From assembly GCA_038227745.1 (NCBI GenBank), contig JBBRPS010000079.1, positions 1 to 19,148 of the forward strand: a stretch of 19,148 nt of DNA, read 5' to 3'. The position numbers and the translations under genes were made by a program. The DNA is from DASPXY01 sp038227745 (GTDB taxonomy: Bacteria; Planctomycetota; Planctomycetia; Gemmatales; Gemmataceae). The notes beneath the pieces are model-generated. The model ran no database searches, had not been told where the DNA came from, and saw only the letters and a program-made list of their open reading frames with translations. Shown here one piece after another: positions 8,382-14,533 of the stretch (positions are counted from its first letter, which is position 1; every line of letters begins with the position of its first letter).

Positions 8382-8773
8382 GACGTGACTCCCAGGGTAT
8401 CTTGAGCCGCGCCGCCGAAGCCGCGCTGCCGGGCCTGCTCCAGGGCGCGCTGCCGCACCGCGGGGTCGTCCAGCGCCCCCATCACCAGGCCGCTGCCGCC
8501 GTAGACCTGGCGCGCCCCGCCCAGCGCCACCAGACGCACCGTCTTCGCCTCGCCCGGCTCGAAGCGCACGGCCGTCCCCGCCGGCAGGTCGAGGCGCATG
8601 CCGTACGCCGCCTCACGGTCGAACACCAGGGCGCGGTTGACCTCGAAGAAGTGGAAGTGCGAGCCCACCTGCACCGGACGGTCGCCGGTGTTCGTGACCT
8701 CCAGGGTGGCCGTCGGCCGGCCGGCGTTCAGCTCGATCGGCTCGCCATCGAAGAGATATTCACCGGGAATCAC
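8378..8773 (-). CDS. ureB: Urease beta subunit
   Basis: The product has 131 residues, starting VIPGEYLF with a GTG codon. GGAGG lies 6 nt upstream of this GTG, and the sequence matches the usual MIPGE start of the family. An overlapping GTG two bases earlier is followed at once by TGA. The core motif GSHFHFFEVN (37-46) and RFEPGE (70-75) are typical of the non-catalytic beta subunit, which assembles with UreA and UreC. The C-terminal tail after about residue 105 is longer than in compact bacterial UreB proteins. It overlaps ureC by 4 bp. Its normal upstream neighbour, ureA, lies 1.7 kb away beyond a cytochrome gene and an inverted repeat that falls in the ureB leader. Confidence 0.96.
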   Translation of the reverse strand: MIPGEYLFDGEPIELNAGRPTATLEVTNTGDRPVQVGSHFHFFEVNRALVFDREAAYGMRLDLPAGTAVRFEPGEAKTVRLVALGGARQVYGGSGLVMGALDDPAVRQRALEQARQRGFGGAAQDTLGVTS

Positions 8774-8794
8774 ACGGTTCCTCCGGGAAGAGGG

Positions 8795-8888
8795 AACCAC
8801 GAAATACACGAAAAACACGAAAAAAAGATTCTCTCTTTCCCTCTTATTCTTCTGTCTTTTTTTCGTGTTTTTCGTGTATTTCGTGGTT
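8795..8888. repeat. Perfect 32-bp inverted repeat built from CACGAAA units
   Basis: Positions 8795-8826 and 8857-8888 are exact reverse complements over 32 bp, around a 30-nt pyrimidine-rich centre. Each arm contains three consecutive 9-bp units of form CACGAAAWA, followed by an A run. The element fills nearly all of the cytochrome-ureB gap and is far more AT-rich than its surroundings. As RNA from the minus strand it would fold into a long hairpin just after the cytochrome stop and about 20 nt before the ureB ribosome site. It could be a terminator, a processing site or a dispersed repeat. No coding potential was seen. Confidence 0.9.
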
Positions 8889-8892
8889 TCAT

Positions 8893-10344
8893 TTAGAGCC
8901 GCCGCAGGAAGGCGACCAGGTCGTGCTTCTCCTCGGCGGTCAGCTGCGTCTCGAGCACCAGGTTGAAGAACTCGACCACGTCCTCCAGGGTCAGCAAGCG
9001 GCCGTCGTGGAAGTACGGCGGCGACTCCTTGATCCCGCGCAGCGTGAACGTCTTGATCGGCCCCTGGGTGGTGGCCTTCATGCCGTTGATCATCTGCGGC
9101 TTGTAGAAGCGCTCCACGCGCAGGTTGTGCATCGAGTTGTCGGTGTAGTACGGGGCCGGGTGGCACTCGGCGCAGCGCGCCTTACCGAAGAACAGCTTCT
9201 GGCCGTGCATTTCCGGCGAGCCGGACTTGAACTTGCGCGGGTCGAGCTTGCCGTCGATCCCCAGGGCCGGCGCCGGCGGGAAGTCCAGCAGGTTCTGCAC
9301 CTCGCTCATGAAGTGGACCTGCGTTGACCGATCCAGGAAGTTCATGCCCTTCATCATCGCCGTCACCGGATCGCCGTCGAAGTAGGCCGCCAGCTGCTCG
9401 AACTGCGTGAAGTCCTCGATCGACTTCAGCGCCCGCTGCGAGCCGAACAGCCGCTGCACGTTCACGCCGCGCAGACTCGGCGTGTCGATGCGGCGGCGGT
9501 GCGTCTGCGGCCGAATGTCGCCCACCAGGTGCATCGCCGCCGAGGTGTGGCCGTTGACGTGGCAGTCGAAGCAGGTCACGCCCTTCATGCCTTCGCGGTG
9601 CTCCGCCTTGCGGTCGAAGGTGGCGTTGAACTGCTGCTGTGGGAACTGCGTCAGCAGCAGCCGCATGCCCTCCATGTCCTTCGAGTTCAGGATGCCCTGG
9701 AAGATGTCCTGGAAATTCTCGATCGTCACCAGTTTGCCCTGCGACACGTCGCCGAGGTCCAGCCGCGTCGTCAGGAAGATCGCCGGCGGAAACTCCGGCA
9801 GGAAGTGCTCGGGCAGGTCGAAGTCGAGGTCGAAGCGCTGCAGCCGCGCCAGCTCCTTGATTTCGTGCTTCGGGAACACCATGCCGCCGACTGGATGGTT
9901 GGGGTGCGGCAGCGGCAGGAAGCCCTTGGGGAACAGCCCTTTCTTGCGGATCTCCTCAGGCGCCATCTTGGCCAGCTGCTCCCAGGTCAGGTCCGCCGGC
10001 AGCTTCGCCGTCGGCCCGACCGGGACCGGCTTGCCCCGCGTCATCTTGACCTTGGGGTCCACCTTCCGGACCAGGTCGTAGCGCTCCTCCAGGAGCGCGT
10101 TCTGGCGCGCCATGATGGCGTCCTTGCCGGCCTTGTCCCGGGCCATCACCTGGGCGAAGGTCTCCTCGCCCAGGATGACCGGCGCGATCTGGTCGTAGCT
10201 GGTCTTGCCGACGTCCGCCTTCTTCCCCTTGCCGGGGCCGGGGCCGGGCTGCGTCGGCGACGGGCTCACCAGGTACAGGACCAGGCCGCAGCCCGCGAGC
10301 CCCAGCAGCCAGCCCCGGATGCGCCCCCACGTACACGGTTGCAT
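8893..10344 (-). CDS. Di-haem c-type cytochrome (cytochrome c peroxidase/MauG-like)
   Basis: The product has 483 residues. An N-terminal hydrophobic segment (about 11-26) acts as signal or anchor and contains LAGC at 16-19, which may or may not be a true lipobox because the hydrophobic run continues past the Cys. Two covalent haem sites are visible: CFDCH (258-262) and CAECH (391-395). The C-terminal half (MHGQKLFFGKARCAECHPAP, then FTLRGIKESPPYFHDGRL) is typical of di-haem peroxidase/MauG-type proteins. The substrate is not predictable. The start ATG has GGAGG about 8 nt upstream. It sits between ureA (111-bp gap) and ureB (119-bp gap, mostly inverted repeat), on the same strand. The long N-terminal part is unlike classical CcpA, so it belongs to a divergent family. 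Confidence 0.88.
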   Translation of the reverse strand: MQPCTWGRIRGWLLGLAGCGLVLYLVSPSPTQPGPGPGKGKKADVGKTSYDQIAPVILGEETFAQVMARDKAGKDAIMARQNALLEERYDLVRKVDPKVKMTRGKPVPVGPTAKLPADLTWEQLAKMAPEEIRKKGLFPKGFLPLPHPNHPVGGMVFPKHEIKELARLQRFDLDFDLPEHFLPEFPPAIFLTTRLDLGDVSQGKLVTIENFQDIFQGILNSKDMEGMRLLLTQFPQQQFNATFDRKAEHREGMKGVTCFDCHVNGHTSAAMHLVGDIRPQTHRRRIDTPSLRGVNVQRLFGSQRALKSIEDFTQFEQLAAYFDGDPVTAMMKGMNFLDRSTQVHFMSEVQNLLDFPPAPALGIDGKLDPRKFKSGSPEMHGQKLFFGKARCAECHPAPYYTDNSMHNLRVERFYKPQMINGMKATTQGPIKTFTLRGIKESPPYFHDGRLLTLEDVVEFFNLVLETQLTAEEKHDLVAFLRRL

Positions 10345-10425
10345 GACATTTCCTCCAGAAGAAGCCTCAGGATGTCGGTCTTGTACACTTGTCGAAAGCT
10401 AACGGGTGGGCGGTATGCCACGGTA

Positions 10426-10449
10426 GGGTGGGTAGGGCCACGGTCCGGG
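10426..10449 (+). other. Possible G-quadruplex motif between ureA and the cytochrome gene
   Basis: Four GGG tracts at 10426, 10430, 10435 and 10447 are separated by loops of 1, 2 and 9 nt. This satisfies a loose quadruplex rule on the plus (non-coding) strand. It lies in the 111-bp gap between the ureA stop and the cytochrome start. Confidence 0.3.
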
Positions 10450-10455
10450 AGAAGT

Positions 10456-10758
10456 TCAGACAATGGGCTGGTGAACGGTGATCAGCTTGGTGCCGTCGGG
10501 GAAGGTCGCCTCGACCTGGACCTCGGGGATCATTTCGCTGACACCCTCCATGACGTCGGCGCGGCTCAGGACGCCGCGGCCGGCGCTCATGATCTCGGCG
10601 ACGCTCTTGCCGTCGCGGGCCAACTCCAGGAGGTGGCTGGTGATCAGCGCGACCGCCTCCGGGTGGTTGAGCTTCAGGCCGCGGGCGCGGCGGGCGCGCG
10701 CGAGTTCCGCGGCGACGAAGATCAGGAGCTTGTCGCGTTCCTGCGGCGTCAAATGCAT
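10456..10758 (-). CDS. ureA: Urease gamma subunit
   Basis: The 100-residue product is exactly family length and starts MHLTPQERDKLLIF. LKLNHPEAVALI (43-54) and the C-terminal TKLITVHQPI are diagnostic of UreA. It is the small structural subunit that packs with UreB and UreC. In most bacteria ureA lies directly before ureB, often overlapping or within a few bases. Here a 1.45-kb cytochrome gene and a hairpin repeat intervene, so co-regulation with ureBC depends on read-through or on separate promoters. A pair of palindromic repeats lies in the leader upstream. Confidence 0.97.
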   Translation of the reverse strand: MHLTPQERDKLLIFVAAELARARRARGLKLNHPEAVALITSHLLELARDGKSVAEIMSAGRGVLSRADVMEGVSEMIPEVQVEATFPDGTKLITVHQPIV

Positions 10759-10835
10759 GTCCCGGGCCTCCCCCCGTCGAGCCGTTCGCTGGGCAGCATC
10801 TTAGGGCGGCGGCCCCATCCGGACAAGCACCTTTG

Positions 10836-10917
10836 CAAAGCCCACGGGTCGCACCCCGTGGGCTTGCCGTTCATTAGAAAAACAGACAAAGCCCACGGGT
10901 CGCACCCCGTGGGCTTG
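10836..10917. repeat. Two identical 31-bp palindromic repeats
   Basis: Positions 10836-10866 and 10887-10917 are identical 31-bp copies separated by 20 bp. Each folds into a hairpin with an 11-bp stem (AAGCCCACGGG pairing with CCCGTGGGCTT) and a 6-nt loop. They lie between the stop of the secreted-protein gene (10930) and the ureA start (10758), so they probably end the upstream transcript or are dispersed REP-like units. The rest of 10759-10929 shows nothing else. Confidence 0.9.
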
Positions 10918-10929
10918 CTTTTCAGTCGG

Positions 10930-12336
10930 TTACTTCACCGCCGCGAGCGCCGCGGTGAGCACGCGCTCCGCCCACCCGGTCTCGGGCGGCAGACCGTGCC
11001 AGGTGCATTCGAGCACCACGTCGCCCGCCCGCGCCAGCAGCGTGCTGACGCTGACCGGCTCGGTCCCCGCGCCATACTGCATCCGCTTGTCGTTGCGCAC
11101 CGCCTCCTCCACGCCGGGCAGCTTGACCGAGGTCGCCCGCGACTCCACCACGCGGATCGACGGCCCGCAGTTGGCCACGACCTGGTCCTGCTTGCGCTGC
11201 AGATCGACCGCGAAGCCAAAGTACGACCGTGCCCCGGCCGGCGTCTCGTGGCGCACCACGCTCACCGCGACCATCTGCCGTGGGTCCTTCCGCAGCGACC
11301 ACACCAGCGTGCGGCCCTCGTCCCAGGTGCTCGTCACACGTTCCGCGCGGTCGCGCTCGCCCAGCAGCGCCGCCACCTGCTTCACCATCGCCGGCGTCCA
11401 CGCCTGCTGCCCCGCGCTCCACTCCGCCTCGGGCAGCGCCTGCTCGAGGCCGCGCAGGGCCGTGGCCAGGTCGGTCCGGTTGCTCTGCTCGGCCCGCACG
11501 TACAGGTCGGGGCGGTCGATCCAGCGCACCACGCGCGGCGGCCGCGTGAAGGCGCGCTTCTCGGCGTCGGGCAGGTTCTTCTCCTGCAGGACGTTGAAGA
11601 ACGCCAGGCCGCGCACGTCCGCCCAGTAGCGCATGCGCAGCGCCGTCTGGCTGTAGGTGCGCAGGGCGGGATCCGGCGCCGCATCGGGCACGTGCAGGTA
11701 GCGCTGCGCCAGCAGCGGGAAGAGCGCCTGCGAGCCGAGCCGCCGCGCGACCTGGGACGTCACCCACTGGGCGCGGCCCTCGACGACCGCCAGCCAGGCC
11801 AGGAACTCCTCGCGGTCGCGGCAGGTCGCCCGCCGGGCGGCCAGGCCGTAGCGCTGGTCCAGGGCGAAGCGGGCGGCCTCGTGAACCAGGGCGAGCTGGA
11901 GGAACGCGGGCGCGTTGGCCGACTGCAGCGAGCGCTCCCAGTTGGCGATCCTGGGCAAGTTGTCGGGCACGACGTAGATCACGTCGAAGCCCTCGGCGTG
12001 GCGGGCGAGGGTGGCGCCCGCGGAGGCGAAGCGCGTGATCTCCAGGGCACGGGCGAGGGCGTCCTGCTGCAGCTCGGGGAACTGCCAGCGCACGCACGCC
12101 TCCAGGTCGGGGTCGGGGAGCTGCTGCATCTGCTCCGCGCTGAGGGCGCGGAACTGGGGCGGCCGCTCCAGGCGGGCGCCGAGCACCGTCTCCAGGTGCG
12201 GCCGGGCCTGCGCGAACAGTTCGGCAACCTTGTCGGCCGTCGGAGGGCCACCCTCCTGGGCGCCGACCGGCACGCCGGCCAGCCACAGGGCCAGCGCCGC
12301 CAGGGCGCATCCGCCTGTCTTGCCTCTTTGTCCCAT
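10930..12336 (-). CDS. Secreted protein with degenerate metallopeptidase-like core, function unknown
   Basis: The product has 468 residues. The ATG at 12336 is preferred over an in-frame ATG at 12408 because it is preceded by GGAGG and directly begins a signal peptide (hydrophobic 10-24, likely cleavage after VGA26). The segment LVHEAARFALDQRYGL (151-166), followed by WLAVVEGRAQWV (181-192), resembles secreted proteins with an HExxH motif and a downstream EGxA helix. Here the second zinc His is R156, and the glutamate helix reads EGRAQ. It is therefore probably not an active zinc peptidase. This resemblance is my reading of motifs. The C-terminal half (about 300-468) has no motif I recognise. 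It is likely periplasmic. It follows the lipoprotein gene by 130 bp on the same strand. Confidence 0.8.
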   Translation of the reverse strand: MGQRGKTGGCALAALALWLAGVPVGAQEGGPPTADKVAELFAQARPHLETVLGARLERPPQFRALSAEQMQQLPDPDLEACVRWQFPELQQDALARALEITRFASAGATLARHAEGFDVIYVVPDNLPRIANWERSLQSANAPAFLQLALVHEAARFALDQRYGLAARRATCRDREEFLAWLAVVEGRAQWVTSQVARRLGSQALFPLLAQRYLHVPDAAPDPALRTYSQTALRMRYWADVRGLAFFNVLQEKNLPDAEKRAFTRPPRVVRWIDRPDLYVRAEQSNRTDLATALRGLEQALPEAEWSAGQQAWTPAMVKQVAALLGERDRAERVTSTWDEGRTLVWSLRKDPRQMVAVSVVRHETPAGARSYFGFAVDLQRKQDQVVANCGPSIRVVESRATSVKLPGVEEAVRNDKRMQYGAGTEPVSVSTLLARAGDVVLECTWHGLPPETGWAERVLTAALAAVK

Positions 12337-12466
12337 CGGTTCCCTCCCTCGCGTCTTTCGCGTCTTACGTCCTCCGCAATGCCCGAAATCGGGACGGGAT
12401 TGAAACAAAAGAGCGACGTTTGCGGAAGGTCGAAATCCGGCGCGATGGAGATCTCGCCCGGCCCTC

Positions 12467-12874
12467 TCACGGGCCAGCGGGCAGCGTGAGCTTGAGGTTG
12501 GTATTCTCCTTCTCTTCGAGGCGGACCATCTGGGGCAGGGTGATGGCGGGTACGCCCTTGTGCGCGGCCTGCAAGCCGCCGCGCGGGTCGTTCACCAGCG
12601 GCGGCTGCACCATGACCCGGTACTCGCCCGCGGGGGCGCCGTCGGCCTTGGCGTTGTCCTTCACGGTGCTGAGGGTGAACGTGCCGTCGCTGCCGATCGT
12701 GCCGACCACGCGCAGGAGCGGGTCGGCGACGGTGGTGAACTCGACCGAGCCGCCGGTCAGGGGCTTGCCGTTCTTGTGGATCACCTTACCGCCGGCGGGA
12801 AAGGTCCTGGGTAGCGCGCCGCCGCCGCAGCCGGCCGCCACCAGGACAAGGGCACCGAGGAGAATACGCGACAT
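12467..12874 (-). CDS. Small lipoprotein, cassette 1 (carboxypeptidase-regulatory-like fold)
   Basis: The product has 135 residues with a lipoprotein signal: hydrophobic residues 4-14, then AAGC with the lipid Cys at 16. The mature part has the pattern V-x-K-NGKPLTGGSVEF followed by VGTIGSDGTFTLST and GEYRVMV. This matches the small beta-sandwich lipoproteins that planctomycetes often encode beside DUF1559 genes. The function of these lipoproteins is unknown, though cell-surface placement is likely. It follows the DUF1559 gene at 12986-13930 with a perfect 28-bp hairpin in the gap. The start is preceded by GAGGGCGA, like the GAGGGCAA before both DUF1559 genes. A short hairpin (GGCCC/GGGCC, 12460-12475) spans its stop codon. 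Confidence 0.88.
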   Translation of the reverse strand: MSRILLGALVLVAAGCGGGALPRTFPAGGKVIHKNGKPLTGGSVEFTTVADPLLRVVGTIGSDGTFTLSTVKDNAKADGAPAGEYRVMVQPPLVNDPRGGLQAAHKGVPAITLPQMVRLEEKENTNLKLTLPAGP

Positions 12875-12894
12875 GGACCGATCGCCCTCAAAGT

Positions 12895-12963
12895 CCCGGG
12901 TGAAGCGCAGCGAATCCCGGGGTCAAAGGAGACGGCCCCGGGATTCGCTGCGCTTCACCCGGG
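12895..12963. repeat. Perfect 28-bp inverted repeat between DUF1559 gene and lipoprotein gene
   Basis: Positions 12895-12922 and 12936-12963 are exact reverse complements over 28 bp, with a 13-nt loop. The arms begin CCCGGGTGAAGCGCAGCG. The hairpin starts 22 bp after the DUF1559 stop codon and ends 20 bp before the lipoprotein start. It may attenuate or protect the transcript, or be a dispersed repeat that landed there. Confidence 0.9.
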
Positions 12964-12985
12964 GCCTGGCAGGAGATTCTCTCCG

Positions 12986-13930
12986 TCAATCCCAGTCCGA
13001 ACCCAGCGGGACGCCGTCGCGCGGGTCGCAGGCGCTGGCCCAGGTGGTGGCCGAGATGCCGGCGGCGACGAAGCGCACGCTGCCGTCGCCAATGCCGCAG
13101 TTCATGCCGCCGGTGTGCGGCGAATTGCCGCGGCTGGGGTCGCAGGTGCCGAACGGGACCGGCTGGACCTGGAACAGGAAGCACGCGGCGTAGCCCGCGT
13201 TCGTGTTCTTGGAGGCGGTGTTGTGGCACATGATCGGCCGCCACGGCAGCGTCGAGTCGGCCCACAGCGAGGCGGCCGAGTTGCCGGCGCCCCGGTTGGT
13301 GGACAGGCTGCACGAGCCGTACACCTCGCCGAAGAAAATCGTGTTCGACACGCCATCCGGGAACGACCGCGGCATGGAGTTGGCGCCCTGCACCTGGGCG
13401 GCATCGCCGCCGCCGGCGATGGGGTTGCCGAACACGTAGTAATTGGCGCTGTAATTGCCCACCGCGAAGCCGTTGGCGCCGCCGTTGGTGGTCTGGCTCA
13501 GGCCGTTCGTGGTGGAATAGTCTGACGGGCAGAGGTAGGTCGGGATCGGCCGGAAGTACTGCCCGCCGCAGTACTGGCCCGGCCCGACGTTGCCCTTGGT
13601 CTGGAGGTTGTAGACGCCGCGCTGCTCGACGTGCGGCAGGAGGAAATTGAAGATCGTCCACGGGCCGCCGTTGTACGCCGGCGCCGCCCTGGTGATGGCC
13701 GTCCAGCCGTCGGGCGCGGCCACCGGCGGCAAGGACTTGTACGTGTCGTGGATGCTGTGCGTCGCGACCAGGATTTGCTTCATGTTGTTTTGGCACTGGG
13801 TGCGCGCGGCGGACTCGCGCACCTTCTGGACGGCAGGGAGGAGCAGGCCGATGAGGATGGCGATGATGGCGATCACCACCAGCAGCTCGATCAGCGTGAA
13901 CGCCGTGCGGCGGAGCAGAGGGGGACGCAT
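12986..13930 (-). CDS. DUF1559 pseudopilin-like protein, copy 1
   Basis: The 314-residue product has a type IV pilin-like N terminus: basic leader MRPPLLRRTA, then FTLIELLVVIAIIAILIGLL with the conserved Glu at 15, giving one membrane helix at 11-32. The DUF1559 body ends in the family signature H-X9-DG (H272, then D282-G283, within GDGSVRFV) and CDPRDGVPLGSDWD. These proteins are greatly expanded in planctomycetes. They are thought to be surface or secretion-related pseudopilins, but their function is not established. The ATG at 13930 is preceded by GAGGGCAA. It pairs with the lipoprotein downstream. Its N terminus and C terminus closely match copy 2, while the middle differs strongly. Confidence 0.95.
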   Translation of the reverse strand: MRPPLLRRTAFTLIELLVVIAIIAILIGLLLPAVQKVRESAARTQCQNNMKQILVATHSIHDTYKSLPPVAAPDGWTAITRAAPAYNGGPWTIFNFLLPHVEQRGVYNLQTKGNVGPGQYCGGQYFRPIPTYLCPSDYSTTNGLSQTTNGGANGFAVGNYSANYYVFGNPIAGGGDAAQVQGANSMPRSFPDGVSNTIFFGEVYGSCSLSTNRGAGNSAASLWADSTLPWRPIMCHNTASKNTNAGYAACFLFQVQPVPFGTCDPSRGNSPHTGGMNCGIGDGSVRFVAAGISATTWASACDPRDGVPLGSDWD

Positions 13931-13998
13931 AATCTTGCCCTCAGATGGGGAGCGGATGAACGGACAAGGCGATAACGCTCGCTGAAAGGGTTCGCGGG

Positions 13999-14024
13999 GC
14001 GCCCGGCGCGGTTGCGCCCGGCGC
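13999..14024 (-). terminator. Hairpin just after the lipoprotein 2 stop codon
   Basis: The word GCGCCCGGCGC occurs at 13999-14009 and again at 14014-14024. The two copies can pair as an 11-bp stem with one central mismatch and a GGTT loop. It begins 3 nt after the stop at 14027, in the 96-bp gap before the DUF1559 copy 1 start. It lacks a U-tract. Confidence 0.45.
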
Positions 14025-14026
14025 GG

Positions 14027-14410
14027 TCACTTCTTTGAAACGTCAACGGTGAAGTCGTTGCTTTTCGGCTCCACCTTGTAGGTCTTCGCCGGGGTGACGG
14101 GCGGGTCGCTCTGGTCCTTGCCCGGCGGCATGTAGGTGACCTGGTACTCGCCCTCGGGGGCGCCGGGCGCCGGGTCGCCCTTCCGCTTGGTCGAGAGCTC
14201 GAACGTACCGTCCGCGCCCACCATGCCGTTGATGAAGATCTCGCCCATGTCTTTCACCGGCCGGAACTGGATGAACTCGCCCTTGACGGCCTTGCCGTTG
14301 CGGACGACTTTCCCCTTTGCCGGATACAGTTTCGGGATGTCTTCCCCCTTGCCGCAGCCGAGGACGGCGAACCCGAGGAGGAGGAAGAGCGGCGCCCAGC
14401 GGAGCAACAT
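14027..14410 (-). CDS. Small lipoprotein, cassette 2
   Basis: The product has 127 residues. Its lipoprotein signal is hydrophobic residues 5-17 with VLGC, the lipid Cys being residue 19. The mature part, KGKVVRNGKAVKGEFIQF then GMVGADGTFELST and GEYQVTYMPP, matches the layout of the lipoprotein at 12467-12874 although the sequences have diverged. The common scheme is an NGK strand, a DGTF strand and a GEY strand of a carboxypeptidase-regulatory-like sandwich. It is probably anchored in a membrane facing the periplasm, function unknown. It lies 123 bp after DUF1559 copy 2, with a perfect 18-bp hairpin between them. An AGAGG sits 7 nt before the ATG. Confidence 0.87.
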   Translation of the reverse strand: MLLRWAPLFLLLGFAVLGCGKGEDIPKLYPAKGKVVRNGKAVKGEFIQFRPVKDMGEIFINGMVGADGTFELSTKRKGDPAPGAPEGEYQVTYMPPGKDQSDPPVTPAKTYKVEPKSNDFTVDVSKK

Positions 14411-14461
14411 GGAAGAACCTCTGGCGAAGTGTCTGGAAAACGGCGGTCGGGAACAGACGGC

Positions 14462-14501
14462 CCGGAGCGCCGGCGCGGGACGGCCCGCGCCGGCGCTCCG
14501 G
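14462..14501 (-). terminator. Perfect 18-bp hairpin between DUF1559 copy 2 and lipoprotein 2
   Basis: Positions 14462-14479 and 14484-14501 are exact reverse complements over 18 bp around a 4-nt loop. The element is very GC-rich with no U-tract. It is 32 bp past the DUF1559 stop and 51 bp before the lipoprotein start. It occupies the same place as the unrelated 28-bp hairpin in cassette 1. Partial termination or mRNA 3'-end protection would make DUF1559 expression exceed that of the lipoprotein. Confidence 0.6.
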
Positions 14502-14533
14502 AGGATGTGGGCGGATCGAGTCGGTTGTGGGCC

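Noticed and set aside
10836..10917. Minimal CRISPR array
   Set aside because: Only two repeats, a 20-bp spacer that is too short, each repeat is a full palindrome, and no cas gene is present.
12391..12406. GGGACGGGATTGAAAC, resembling the 3' end of CRISPR repeats
   Set aside because: It occurs once only, with no repeat periodicity around it.
6783..12489. Long plus-strand frames opposite the urease, cytochrome and secreted-protein genes
   Set aside because: They run antisense to genes with diagnostic motifs and show only His/Arg/Leu/Val-rich shadow composition.
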